DNA of 64,000 nt from Streptomyces toxytricini (GTDB lineage: Bacteria; Actinomycetota; Actinomycetes; Streptomycetales; Streptomycetaceae): contig NZ_BMTY01000001.1 in assembly GCF_014649915.1 (NCBI RefSeq), positions 403,172-467,171 on the forward strand. Reading direction: 5' to 3'. Below, piece after piece: positions 17,609-26,299 of this stretch; the first letter of the stretch is position 1, and each line of letters begins with the position of its first letter. Below the pieces are notes generated by a model. That model saw only the letters and a list, made by a program, of their open reading frames with translations. It was not told the DNA's origin and ran no database searches. The translations under genes were made by a program, and so were the position numbers.

Positions 17609-18332
17609 CGTTGTCGATGGAGCCGTAGCGGGCGGCCGCGTAGTTGCAGGCGGCGGTGATGTTCGCGACCGGGTCGTAGGAGTCGGTCGAGGTGCCGGGC
17701 ACGTGGTAGGCGCGGAACGTCGGGTCGATGACCTGGAGCAGGCCCTTCGACGGAATGCCGTTGCGGGCGTTGATGTCCCAGTTGTTGATGGCCCGCGGGT
17801 TGCCCGAGGACTCGCGCATGACGTTGCGGTGGATGCCCTGGTAGGTGCCCGGGATTCCGTGCTTGGCCATCACGGCGAGCGACTCGCGGATCCAGCCGTC
17901 GAGGTTGTTCGGGTACGAGGCGGCCGGCTTGGCCGCAGCGGCCTTCGCGGCCGCCGCCTTGGCGGCCGTGCCGAGGGCCAGCTTCAGGCCGGGGCGGATC
18001 ACCTCGGGATTGCTGCCGATGGCGCTCCGGTTCGCCTCGTAGAGGGCCTTCCATCCGCCGGCCACCGAATGCTGCGCGGCGATCTTCGAAAGGGTGTCGC
18101 CGACGGTCACGGAATACGTCGCGGGGGCTGCCGCCTTTTCCGCCGCCGGCTTGGCGGCGGGCAGTGCCGCCGCGGCCGCGGCGGGCACCGCGGCCGGCTG
18201 GGCGACGACCGCGCCGGCGGTGGTCGCGCTGATCAGCGGGATGGCGAGGGCCGCGCCGCCGGTGCCGGCGACGGCCAGCTTGCGGACGGCGGGGCGCTGC
18301 TTCGGGCGGCGGTGCTTACCCGTTCCGGGCAT
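17592..18332 (-). CDS. secreted LysM / transglycosylase-like cell-wall protein
   Basis: Protein of 246 residues. A signal peptide (1-45) is followed by a LysM domain (about 73-117, YSVTVGDTLSKIAAQHS), a short Ala/Lys linker and an SLT-like domain (about 135-246) with NVMRESSGNPRAINNWDINA, whose Glu fits the catalytic acid, and GLLQVIDPTF. It resembles the Swl-type lytic enzymes of Streptomyces that act on peptidoglycan during germination. ATG at 18332 has GAGG upstream. Its end overlaps the 3' end of the prenyl-synthase gene by 17 bp, tail to tail. The long leader may be regulatory. Confidence 0.85.
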   Translation of the reverse strand: MPGTGKHRRPKQRPAVRKLAVAGTGGAALAIPLISATTAGAVVAQPAAVPAAAAAALPAAKPAAEKAAAPATYSVTVGDTLSKIAAQHSVAGGWKALYEANRSAIGSNPEVIRPGLKLALGTAAKAAAAKAAAAKPAASYPNNLDGWIRESLAVMAKHGIPGTYQGIHRNVMRESSGNPRAINNWDINARNGIPSKGLLQVIDPTFRAYHVPGTSTDSYDPVANITAACNYAAARYGSIDNVNGPY

Positions 18333-18735
18333 GGCGGAATTCCTCACGTGCGGGTGCGGGGGGAGCCCTGGCGGATGCCGGAATCGGTAGCTGCCCGCCG
18401 GGAACGACGTGAAGGTAGGCGAGTCCGCCGGGCCGGAACAAGGCTCCGCATCACGCACGTGATCCCTTGGCCGTTTTCGGTGCGGTAAACGACCTTGGAG
18501 GGGATCTCCGGGAATGCCGGATTTCCTTTCGGGGAAAAGGGAATCGCGCGTCCGCGAGAAATGATGTTGCAAAGTCCGGAGTGACTGACATCACGGTTTG
18601 CGAGGGGGGCGGAGCAAAACGGGCAAAGTGTGGTTTCGATGGCCTGATGAGGGCATCCGTCCTGTTCTTTGCCAACCGCCCACGGCGGGCGCAATCCGGC
18701 GCGCCCGCCTCGATTCCGCGCCCCCTGCGGGACCT
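18333..18735 (-). promoter_or_regulatory. long upstream region of LysM gene, possible structured leader
   Basis: This 403-bp gap has no gene. On the minus strand it contains an AT-richer promoter-like part (about 18470-18600) and several short helices nearer the gene, including a CAGCTACC near 18392. Streptomyces LysM/Rpf-type genes often have c-di-AMP (ydaO) riboswitches, but I could match only fragments of that consensus, so the riboswitch is a suggestion only. Confidence 0.3.
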
Positions 18736-19701
18736 TCAGAGGGCGGCGAGCCGGTCCAGCGCCTCCGCGACCGACCGCCGGCCCGCCGGCAGCAGCGGAA
18801 GGCGCACGTCCGGCGTGGGGATCCGCCCCTGCGCATGGAGCACACCCTTCACCACCGCCGGATTCGGCTCCCGGAAGAGCGCCGCCGCCAGCGCGGCCAG
18901 GCGGTGGCCCAGCTCCCGGGCCCGTACCGCGTCCCCCTCCCGCCAGGCGGCAGCCAGCTCCGCGTACCGCGCCGTCGCCAGGTGCGCGGATGCGAGGATC
19001 CCGCCGGCCGCGCCGAGCGCGAGCATCGGGGAGGTGAACGCGTCGTCGCCGGCGAGCACCGCGAATCCGTCCGGCAGGTCCCCCAGGAGCGCCACGGTCT
19101 CCTGGTCGATCCCGCCGTTCGCGTACTTCACCCCGGCGACCCCCGGCAGCGCCCCGAGCGCCCGCAGCGCCTCCGCGTCCAGCTGCTGCCCCGTGCGGTA
19201 GGGGATGTGGTAGACGACCAGCGGCACCGGGCTCGCCGCTGCCAGCCTGGTGAAGTGGGCGAGCACGCCCGCCGCACCGGGCCGTACGAACGACGGCACC
19301 GCCACCAGCGCCGCCCGCGCCTCCGGCCACCGCGCCAGCAGGCCCAGGTCCTCCTCCGCGGCGCGCGTGCCGCCCGCGCCCGCGCCGACGGTCAGCACCG
19401 CGCCCCGCTCCCGGCACACCCGGGCGCAGACACCGGTGACCAAGTCGCGCTCCCCCGCGTCCAGCGAGGCCGCCTCGGCCGTGGTGCCCAGGGCCACGAT
19501 CCCGGAGGCGCCCTCGTCGAGCACCTGGTGGGCGAGCGCCTCCAGCGCGTCGGCCGCGACGCCGCCGCCGTTCGAGAAGGGGGTGATGAGCGGGACGTGG
19601 ATCCCCTGCAAGGAGAGGTCCCCGGCCTGTGCGTCGGCCCGGGACCCCCGGCAGCTCTGGAAGTCCTGCGGAGCCTGTGAGTTCTGTGCGTTGTGCGCCA
19701 T
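18736..19701 (-). CDS. dihydrodipicolinate synthase/N-acetylneuraminate lyase family protein
   Basis: Protein of 321 residues forming a DapA-type TIM barrel. GTTAEAASL corresponds to the family GTTGE motif, VYHIPYRTG holds the catalytic Tyr, and GVKYANG holds the Schiff-base Lys. Class I pyruvate aldolases of this family make DHDP or cleave keto-acids; with a dedicated LysR gene opposite and no lysine genes nearby, a catabolic aldolase is more likely than biosynthetic DapA. ATG at 19701 follows a weak RBS. The divergent region contains a LysR-type box. Confidence 0.8.
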   Translation of the reverse strand: MAHNAQNSQAPQDFQSCRGSRADAQAGDLSLQGIHVPLITPFSNGGGVAADALEALAHQVLDEGASGIVALGTTAEAASLDAGERDLVTGVCARVCRERGAVLTVGAGAGGTRAAEEDLGLLARWPEARAALVAVPSFVRPGAAGVLAHFTRLAAASPVPLVVYHIPYRTGQQLDAEALRALGALPGVAGVKYANGGIDQETVALLGDLPDGFAVLAGDDAFTSPMLALGAAGGILASAHLATARYAELAAAWREGDAVRARELGHRLAALAAALFREPNPAVVKGVLHAQGRIPTPDVRLPLLPAGRRSVAEALDRLAAL

Positions 19702-19747
19702 GCAGACGAGCTTCGCCCGCACCCACCCGCAGATCCAGTTCGCATTC

Positions 19748-19764
19748 CTTACCCGAACCGTAAG
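19748..19764. promoter_or_regulatory. LysR-type operator (CTTAC-N7-GTAAG)
   Basis: A perfect dyad CTTAC CCGAACC GTAAG includes TAC-N7-GTA, that is, the T-N11-A pattern bound by LysR regulators. It lies 9 bp upstream of the regulator's ATG in the 71-bp divergent region. Confidence 0.65.
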
Positions 19765-19772
19765 CTGGTCCG

Positions 19773-20756
19773 ATGCTCGACGTACGACGCCTGCGCCTGC
19801 TGCGCGAACTCGCCCGCCGCGGAACCATCGCGGCCGTCGCCGAGGCCCTCTCCTTCAGCCCCTCGGCCGTCTCCCAGCAACTGGGCGTCCTCGAACGCGA
19901 GGCCGGCCTGCCACTGCTCGAACGCACCGGCCGCACCGTCCGCCTCACACCGGCCGGCCAGAACCTCGTCCGGCACGCCGAAGCCGTCCTCGAGCGGCTG
20001 GAGGAAGCAGCCGCCGACCTGGCGGAGGCGCGCAGCGGCCTCGCGGGAGCCCTGCGCATCGGCGCCTTCCCGACGGCGACCCGGGCCATCGTCCCCGCCG
20101 CCCTCACCGCCCTGGCCCGGCGCCACCCGCGCCTGGAGGCGATGGTGACCGAGACGGACCCGGCGGCCGTCGCGCACGCCCTGCGCGCCGGCGACCTCGA
20201 CGTCGCCCTCGTCCACGAGTACGACTTCGTCCCCGCGCCCCGCGAGCCCGGGATCGCCACCGAGCCCCTCTACCGGGAGGCGATGTACCTGGCCGCGCCC
20301 GCCGCCGGACGGGAGCCGCCCCCGGACGCCCGGCCGCGGGAAGCGGAGGAGCCCGCCGCGGCCGACGGCCCCGGCCCGGCGGAGCAGCGCGCCGCGCTGC
20401 GGGCCCACGCCGACGCCCCCTGGATCACCGCCACCCCCGGCACCCTCTGCCACACCATGGCCGTACGGGCCTGCGAGGCCGCCGGGTTCACCCCGCGCGT
20501 GCGCCACCTGGTGGACGAGTTCCCCACCGTCCTCGCACTCGTCGCCGCCGGGCAGGGGGTGGCCGTCGTACCCGGGCTCGGCCTGCACGGGCACGCGGAC
20601 CCGGCCGTCGCCCTCACCCGGCTGCGCATGGAGCGCCGTACGAAGCTGGCGTTCCGCAGCGGATCCGCCGGCCACCCGGCCGTGGCCGCCTTCGGGGAGG
20701 CGCTCCGCGCCGCGCTGCCGCCGGAACCGGCCACGGGGGCGGACGGCGGCCCGTGA
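19773..20756 (+). CDS. LysR family transcriptional regulator
   Basis: Protein of 327 residues. The N-terminal winged HTH ([28 protein letters not shown]) is classic LysR; from about residue 90 there is a periplasmic-binding-protein-like effector domain ([20 protein letters not shown]). It is transcribed divergently from the DapA-like gene, the standard LysR/target arrangement, with a T-N11-A site in between. Confidence 0.87.
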   Translation: MLDVRRLRLLRELARRGTIAAVAEALSFSPSAVSQQLGVLEREAGLPLLERTGRTVRLTPAGQNLVRHAEAVLERLEEAAADLAEARSGLAGALRIGAFPTATRAIVPAALTALARRHPRLEAMVTETDPAAVAHALRAGDLDVALVHEYDFVPAPREPGIATEPLYREAMYLAAPAAGREPPPDARPREAEEPAAADGPGPAEQRAALRAHADAPWITATPGTLCHTMAVRACEAAGFTPRVRHLVDEFPTVLALVAAGQGVAVVPGLGLHGHADPAVALTRLRMERRTKLAFRSGSAGHPAVAAFGEALRAALPPEPATGADGGP

Positions 20757-20829
20757 TGCAACTCCCCTCCGGGCTCCGGCCCGTGTACGTTCGGTGATCC
20801 AGACGGATCCGAGCAGAGCGGGGTATGAC

Positions 20830-21915
20830 GTGACGCATCGCGTACGAGGGATCATCGCGCGGAGCAAGGGCGCACCGGTGGAGTCGGCGACGATCCTCGT
20901 ACCGGACCCGGGGCCGGGCGAGGCCCTGGTCAAGGTCCAGGCGTGCGGGGTGTGCCACACCGACCTGCACTACCGCGAGGGCGGCATCAACGACGAGTTC
21001 CCCTTCCTCCTCGGCCACGAGGCGGCGGGCGTGGTCGAGGCGGTCGGCCCCGACGTCACCTCGGTCGCCCCCGGGGACTTCGTCGTCCTCAACTGGCGTG
21101 CCGTGTGCGGCACCTGCCGGGCCTGCCGGCGCGGCCGCCCCTGGTACTGCTTCGCCACGCACAACGCGGCCCAGCCCATGACGCTGGAGGACGGCACCCC
21201 GCTGTCCCCGGCGCTCGGCATCGGCGCCTTCGCCGAGAAGACGTTGGTCGCCGCGGGCCAGTGCACCAAGGTCGACCCGGCGGCCTCGCCGGCCGCCGCC
21301 GGGCTGCTGGGCTGCGGGGTGATGGCCGGCCTCGGGGCGGCCCTGAACACCGGCGGCGTCGGCCGCGGCGACTCGGTGGCCGTCATCGGCTGCGGGGGAG
21401 TGGGCAGCGCGGCCGTGGCCGGGGCCCGGCTCGCGGGAGCGGGCCGGATCATCGCCGTGGACCTGGACGACCGCAAGCTCGAACTGGCCCGCGGGCTGGG
21501 CGCCACGCACACCGTAAACGGGCGTACCGAGGACGTTGTCAAGGCCGTGCAGGAACTGACCGGCGGCCACGGCGCGGACGTCGTCATCGACGCCGTCGGC
21601 CGCCCCGAGACCTACCGGCAGGCCTTCTACGCCCGCGACCTCGCCGGCACCGTGGTCCTCGTCGGCGTGCCGACCCCCGAGATGCAACTGGAGCTGCCCC
21701 TGCTGGACGTCTTCGGCCGCGGCGGCGCCCTCAAGTCCTCCTGGTACGGGGACTGCCTGCCCGAACGGGACTTCCCCGTCCTGATCGACCTGTACCTGCA
21801 GGGCCGGCTCGACCTGGACGCGTTCGTCTCGGAGACCATCCCGCTCGACGGGGTCGAGGACGCCTTCGCCCGGATGGAGCGCGGCGAAGTCCTGCGGTCC
21901 GTCGTCGAGTTCTGA
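20830..21915 (+). CDS. S-(hydroxymethyl)mycothiol dehydrogenase (class III-type alcohol dehydrogenase)
   Basis: Protein of 361 residues from GTG 20830 ([15 protein letters not shown]); an alternative GTG 36 bp upstream adds residues not seen in the family. It has the catalytic zinc ligands in [14 protein letters not shown] and GHEAAG, structural zinc cysteines in [15 protein letters not shown], and the Rossmann [10 protein letters not shown]. The high identity blocks ([27 protein letters not shown]) are those of MscR, which oxidises the formaldehyde-mycothiol adduct and reduces S-nitrosomycothiol. The metallo-hydrolase gene that often follows mscR is absent; a protease gene converges instead. 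Confidence 0.85.
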   Translation: MTHRVRGIIARSKGAPVESATILVPDPGPGEALVKVQACGVCHTDLHYREGGINDEFPFLLGHEAAGVVEAVGPDVTSVAPGDFVVLNWRAVCGTCRACRRGRPWYCFATHNAAQPMTLEDGTPLSPALGIGAFAEKTLVAAGQCTKVDPAASPAAAGLLGCGVMAGLGAALNTGGVGRGDSVAVIGCGGVGSAAVAGARLAGAGRIIAVDLDDRKLELARGLGATHTVNGRTEDVVKAVQELTGGHGADVVIDAVGRPETYRQAFYARDLAGTVVLVGVPTPEMQLELPLLDVFGRGGALKSSWYGDCLPERDFPVLIDLYLQGRLDLDAFVSETIPLDGVEDAFARMERGEVLRSVVEF

Positions 21916-21996
21916 CGCCGGTCGGGGGGCCGGGGCCGCGAACCGGGAACGGTCGGCGGCCCCATCCCTTCACCACTCTGCCGACGGCCGGGATCC

Positions 21997-23082
21997 TCAC
22001 TGGCCTGTGGTCGTGGACGCCTTGTCCAGGGTGAGGTCGGTCGCCCACTCCGCGCCGAACTTCATTTCCTTGCCGTCGGCGTTGATGGAGTACACCCCCT
22101 GGACCGGGAGCACCTCGCCCGGGGAGGCGGACTGGAGGATGTCGCAGATCCCGCCGACGGATTCCACCTTGGTGTCCTTGACAGCGGTCACCACGTCCCC
22201 CAGGCCCAGTTTCGCCTTCGCCGCGGGTGTGTTGCTCCGGGCGTTGACCACGAAGACCCCGGTCACCCCGGAGTCGACGAGCTGTTTCTGTGCCTTCTCC
22301 GCCGCGGCCGGGTCGACGCCGTACTGCTCCAGGTACGTCGGCAGGCCGGGGTCGTCAAGACCCGCCAGGATCCACCCCGGGTCGTTCTTCCTGACCCCCT
22401 CGGCGAGGCCGTCCAGCAGCGGCCGGGCGTGGTCGCCGCTGATGGAGAAGAACTGGCCCTGCACGTCCCCGCCGCTGCCGAGCGTGTTGATCCCGACGAC
22501 TTGACCCTGCCCGTTGAGCAGCGGACCGCCGGAGTTGCCGGCGTTGACGGCGGCCGAGTGCTGGATGAGGGCCGGATAGCGCGGCAGGGACGTCGACGGC
22601 TCCGCGTCCGCCACCTCCGGGTTCTGGACCGAGCCGGCCGTGTACACGGCCTTCTGGCCCACGCCGCCGATCGACGCCGGATAGCCGAGGACGGTGACGG
22701 TGTCTGCGGTCTGCACGTCCTTGCTCTTCCCGAACTCCAGCGCCTTCAGATCGGGTGGCACGGAGGTGAGCTGCAGGACGGCGAGGTCCTCGCAGGGGTC
22801 GATGCCGACGAGCCGGGCCGGCTGCGTACTCTCGCCGACCACGACCTTCAGGGACGCCTGCCCCTCCACCACGTGGGCGTTGGTGGCGACGAGCCCCTTC
22901 TCGGCGTCGTAGACGAAGCCGCTGCCGCTGCCCACCTCGCCCGCCACGAGCACCGTGGCCGGGGCCGCCTTCTCGTAGATCTCCCGCGGATCCATGTCGT
23001 CCGCGTACGCCGGCGGCAAGGCCGCCGTTCCCAGGGCCAGCACCGCGGCGGCCAGCACGGGGCCGCTGCACCGCACCTTCAT
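21997..23082 (-). CDS. secreted S1C (HtrA-like) serine protease with PDZ domain
   Basis: Protein of 361 residues with a signal peptide (1-27, ending AYA). The trypsin-like triad is visible: His in VATNAHVV, Asp in CEDLAVLQL and Ser in NAGNSGGPLL. Around 245-361 lies a PDZ-like domain (GVFVVNARSNTPAAKAKLGLGDVVTAV). Such proteases degrade or refold damaged exported proteins. ATG at 23082 is chosen because it gives the signal peptide and has GGTGG upstream. It converges on the mycothiol dehydrogenase gene with no obvious link. Confidence 0.85.
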   Translation of the reverse strand: MKVRCSGPVLAAAVLALGTAALPPAYADDMDPREIYEKAAPATVLVAGEVGSGSGFVYDAEKGLVATNAHVVEGQASLKVVVGESTQPARLVGIDPCEDLAVLQLTSVPPDLKALEFGKSKDVQTADTVTVLGYPASIGGVGQKAVYTAGSVQNPEVADAEPSTSLPRYPALIQHSAAVNAGNSGGPLLNGQGQVVGINTLGSGGDVQGQFFSISGDHARPLLDGLAEGVRKNDPGWILAGLDDPGLPTYLEQYGVDPAAAEKAQKQLVDSGVTGVFVVNARSNTPAAKAKLGLGDVVTAVKDTKVESVGGICDILQSASPGEVLPVQGVYSINADGKEMKFGAEWATDLTLDKASTTTGQ

Positions 23083-23241
23083 GAGCCCGCCACCTTTCCG
23101 CAGGAGGGGTCCCTCTTTCAGGCTAGCTCCGCCCCGCGGGGGTGTCCTGCGCTGGCCGGGGGCGCGTGCCCGGCGCCGCACCTGACGTCAGTCCGCCCCG
23201 ACTCCGTTTCCCCGCCGGGCCGTTCGCATAGGGTGCGCAGC

Positions 23242-24003
23242 ATGGACACGCAGACCGGACAGCCCGCACCGCTGGAGCCCATGCCCACCGACTGGACGCG
23301 CGCCCTCGCGGTCGTCGCCCACCCGGACGACCTGGAGTACGGCGGCGCCGCGGCCGTCGCCGACTGGACGGACGGCGGCCGCGAGGTCGCCTACCTGCTG
23401 GCCTCGCGCGGCGAGGCGGGCATCGACACCCTCGCGCCCGCGGAGTGCGCCCCGCTGCGCGAGGCGGAGCAGCGGGCGAGCGCGGCGGTGGTCGGCGTCT
23501 CCACCGTCGAGTTCCTCGACTACCGCGACGGCGTCATCGAGTACGGCCTGGACCTGCGCCGGGACATCGCCGCCGCCATCCGCCGCCACCGACCCGAACT
23601 GCTGATCACGCTCAACCACCGCGACACCTGGGGAGGCCAGGGCGGCGGCGGCTTCTGGAACACCCCCGACCACAAGGCGGTGGGCCGCGCCACCCTGGAC
23701 GCCGCCGCCGACGCCGGCAACCGGTGGATCTTCCCCGAGCTCATCGAGCAGGGCCTGGAGCCTTGGAACGGGGTGCGCTGGATCGCCGTGGCCGGATCCC
23801 CGCAGGCGACCCACGCCGCCGACGCCACGGCCGGCATGGAGCGGTCCATCGCCTCGCTGATGGAGCACAAGGCGTACATCGAGGCCCTCACCGACCAGGA
23901 CCCGGAGGAGTACTGCCGAGGGTTCCTCACCGGCTTCGCCGAGCAGGCCGCGGCCCGCTTCGGCGGCCGCCCGGCCGTCACGTTCGAGCTCTTCTCCCGC
24001 TGA
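23242..24003 (+). CDS. PIG-L (LmbE) family N-acetylglucosaminyl deacetylase-like protein
   Basis: Protein of 253 residues. AHPDDLEYGG (about residues 26-35) carries the zinc ligands and catalytic Asp of the LmbE fold, and NTPDHKAVGR supplies the third ligand. Family members deacetylate GlcNAc-linked small molecules, including mycothiol precursors and conjugates (MshB, Mca). Length and motif order differ from MshB/Mca, so it is a general PIG-L homolog; closeness to an MscR-like gene is suggestive only. A strong hairpin follows the stop. Confidence 0.85.
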   Translation: MDTQTGQPAPLEPMPTDWTRALAVVAHPDDLEYGGAAAVADWTDGGREVAYLLASRGEAGIDTLAPAECAPLREAEQRASAAVVGVSTVEFLDYRDGVIEYGLDLRRDIAAAIRRHRPELLITLNHRDTWGGQGGGGFWNTPDHKAVGRATLDAAADAGNRWIFPELIEQGLEPWNGVRWIAVAGSPQATHAADATAGMERSIASLMEHKAYIEALTDQDPEEYCRGFLTGFAEQAAARFGGRPAVTFELFSR

Positions 24004-24029
24004 CCCTCCCGGTCCGGGGCGTCGCCGCG

Positions 24030-24056
24030 CCCGCCCGGGGCGGCGCCCCGGGTGGG
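24030..24056 (+). terminator. hairpin terminator after PIG-L gene
   Basis: CCCGGGGC (24034-24041) pairs with GCCCCGGG (24045-24052) around a GGC loop, and the stem extends outward by four more pairs including one G-T. Confidence 0.65.
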
Positions 24057-24078
24057 AACGCATGGTTCCCAGAGTGCC

Positions 24079-24095
24079 AAGCAACCGCTTAGTAT
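24079..24095 (+). promoter_or_regulatory. palindromic operator overlapping -10 of oxidoreductase/acyl-CoA dehydrogenase operon
   Basis: AAGC-AACC-GCTT (24079-24090) is a short dyad of the type bound by TetR regulators of fatty-acid and aromatic-acid genes. It abuts TAGTAT (24090-24095), a good Streptomyces -10 hexamer 43 bp upstream of the operon ATG. No regulator gene is adjacent. Confidence 0.55.
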
Positions 24096-24137
24096 GCCGC
24101 GGGACGCGTTCTCCCCGACGGCGGCTGGAGGCCCCGG

Positions 24138-25115
24138 ATGCAGGCATGGCGAGTGCACACCACCGGCGAACCCCGCGAGGCCATGCGCCTCGAGGACGTC
24201 CCGGAACCGGTGCCCGGTGAGGGGGAGGTGCGGCTGCGCGTCCTCGCGGCCGCCGTCAACTTCCCCGACGCCCTGCTCGTACGGGGCCAGTACCAGATCC
24301 GCCCCCCGCTGCCCTTCACCCCCGGCGTCGAGGTCTGCGCGGAGACCGAGGACGGCCGCCGCGTCATCGCCAACCCCGCCCTCCCGCACGGCGGCCTGGC
24401 CGAGTACGCCACCGCCCCCGCCGCGGCCCTGCTGCCCGCCCCGGACAGCCTCGACGACGCCGAGGCCGCCGCCCTCCACATCGGCTACCAGACCGGCTGG
24501 TTCGGCCTCCACCGCCGGGCCCGCCTCCAGGCCGGCGAGACGCTGCTCGTCCACGCCGCCGCCGGAGGCGTCGGCAGCGCCGCCGTCCAACTCGGCAGGG
24601 CCGCCGGCGCCACCGTCATCGGCGTCGTCGGCGGCAAGGCCAAGGCGCGCACCGCCGAGGAACTCGGCTGCGACCTGGTGGTCGACCGCACCGCCGAGGA
24701 CGTCGCGGCCCGGGTCAAGGAATTCACCGGAGGCCGCGGCGCCGACGTCGTCTACGACCCGGTCGGCGGGGACGCCTACACCGCCTCCACCAAGTGCATC
24801 GCCTTCGAGGGCCGGATCGTCGTCGTCGGCTTCGCCGGCGGCACCGTCCCCACCCCCGCCCTGAACCACGTCCTCGTCAAGAACTACTCCGTCCTGGGCC
24901 TGCACTGGGGCCTCTACGCCCTCCGGGACCCGGCGGCCGTCCGCGACTGCCACGCCGAACTCACCCGCCTCGCCGCCACCGGAGCCGTCAAACCCCTGGT
25001 CAGCGAACGCCTCCCGCTCGCGGCCGCCGCCGACGCGGTCCAGCGCGTCGCCGACGGCACGACCACCGGCCGGCTCGTCGTCCTCCCCGCCCGGGACGGG
25101 GGCACCCGGCCGTGA
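24138..25115 (+). CDS. zinc-independent NADPH:quinone oxidoreductase family protein
   Basis: Protein of 325 residues of the medium-chain dehydrogenase/reductase superfamily. It lacks the zinc-ligand Cys/His residues and has [20 protein letters not shown], the nucleotide-binding motif of the Qor branch, plus NFPDALLVRGQYQIRPPLPF. Enzymes of this type reduce quinones or enoyl groups with NADPH. Its TGA overlaps the GTG of the first acyl-CoA dehydrogenase, so it is part of a three-gene oxidation operon; an enoyl-CoA or similar substrate is plausible. Confidence 0.85.
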   Translation: MQAWRVHTTGEPREAMRLEDVPEPVPGEGEVRLRVLAAAVNFPDALLVRGQYQIRPPLPFTPGVEVCAETEDGRRVIANPALPHGGLAEYATAPAAALLPAPDSLDDAEAAALHIGYQTGWFGLHRRARLQAGETLLVHAAAGGVGSAAVQLGRAAGATVIGVVGGKAKARTAEELGCDLVVDRTAEDVAARVKEFTGGRGADVVYDPVGGDAYTASTKCIAFEGRIVVVGFAGGTVPTPALNHVLVKNYSVLGLHWGLYALRDPAAVRDCHAELTRLAATGAVKPLVSERLPLAAAADAVQRVADGTTTGRLVVLPARDGGTRP

Positions 25116-26299
25116 CCACCGCCGACGCCCTGCGCGCCCGGGTCCGCGACCTGCTCGCCGCGCACCCGCCCGCCACCACCGGCCGCACCGCCTTCCTGCA
25201 GGCCCGCTTCGACGCCGGACTCGCCTGGGTCCACTACCCCGAGGGCCTCGGCGGGCTGGGCGCGCCCCGCTCCCTCCAGGCCGCCGTCGACGCCGAACTC
25301 GCCGCCGCAGGAGCCCCGGACAACGACCCGCGCCGCATCGGGATCGGCCTCGGCATGGCCGCGCCGACGATCCTCGCGCACGGCACTGGGGAGCAGAAGC
25401 AGCGCTTCCTGCGCCCCCTGTGGACCGGCGAGGAGGTCTGGTGCCAGCTGTTCAGCGAACCGGGCGCCGGCTCCGACCTCGCCGCCCTCGGCACCCGCGC
25501 CGTCCTCGACGAGGCCGCCGGCGAGTGGGTCGTCGACGGGCAGAAGGTGTGGACGTCCAGCGCCCACGCGGCCCGCTGGGGCATCCTCCTCGCCCGCACC
25601 GACCCCGGCCTGCCCAAGCACCGGGGCATCAGCTTCTTCGTGTGCGACATGCACGCCCCCGGCGTCGAGGTCCGGCCGCTGCGCCAGATCACCGGTGAAG
25701 CCGAGTTCAACGAGGTGTTCCTCACCGGCGTCCGCATCCCCGACGCCCACCGGATCGGCGCCGCGGGCCGGGGCTGGGAGGTCGCCCGGACCACCCTGAT
25801 GAACGAGAGGGTCTCGATCGGCGGCATGCGCATCCCCCGGGAGGGCGGCATGATCGGCCGCCTGGCCGCGGCCTGGCGCGAGCGGCCCGCCCTGCGCACC
25901 CACGCCCACCACCAGCGCCTCCTCGGCCTGTGGGTCGAGGCGGAAGTCGCCCGACTGGCCGCCGAGCGGCTGCGGCAGCAGCTCGCCGCCGGACAGCCCG
26001 GGCCCGAGGGCTCCGGGATGAAGCTGACCTTCGCCCGCCTCAACCAGGAGATCAGCGGCCTGGAGGTGGAGTTCCTCGGCGAGGACGGCCTGTACTACGG
26101 GGACTGGGAGATGACCCGCCCCGACACCGTCGACTTCACCGGCCGCGACGCCGGCTACCGCTACCTGCGCGCCAAGGGCAACAGCATCGAGGGCGGCACC
26201 AGCGAGATCCTGCTGAACATCGTCGCCGAACGCGTCCTCGGCCTGCCCGCCGAACCGCGCGACGACAAGGACGTCCCCTGGAAGGACCTGGCCCGATGA
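25112..26299 (+). CDS. acyl-CoA dehydrogenase, large catalytic-type paralog
   Basis: Protein of 395 residues. CQLFSEPGAGSDLAAL and VVDGQKVWTSSAHAA form the FAD/substrate pocket typical of the family, and the C-terminus ends with KGNSIEGGTSEILLNIVAERVLGLP, where Glu of EGGTSEI is near the usual catalytic-base position. These flavoproteins introduce the alpha-beta double bond in acyl-CoAs. It is coupled by 4-bp overlaps to the oxidoreductase before it and to a second acyl-CoA dehydrogenase after it, suggesting a heteromeric enzyme like those used for sterol side chains or branched acids. Confidence 0.87.
   Translation: MTTADALRARVRDLLAAHPPATTGRTAFLQARFDAGLAWVHYPEGLGGLGAPRSLQAAVDAELAAAGAPDNDPRRIGIGLGMAAPTILAHGTGEQKQRFLRPLWTGEEVWCQLFSEPGAGSDLAALGTRAVLDEAAGEWVVDGQKVWTSSAHAARWGILLARTDPGLPKHRGISFFVCDMHAPGVEVRPLRQITGEAEFNEVFLTGVRIPDAHRIGAAGRGWEVARTTLMNERVSIGGMRIPREGGMIGRLAAAWRERPALRTHAHHQRLLGLWVEAEVARLAAERLRQQLAAGQPGPEGSGMKLTFARLNQEISGLEVEFLGEDGLYYGDWEMTRPDTVDFTGRDAGYRYLRAKGNSIEGGTSEILLNIVAERVLGLPAEPRDDKDVPWKDLAR

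Noticed and set aside
20830..24003. A mycothiol operon comprising the MscR-like and PIG-L genes
   Set aside because: A convergent protease gene lies between them and the PIG-L protein is not clearly MshB or Mca.
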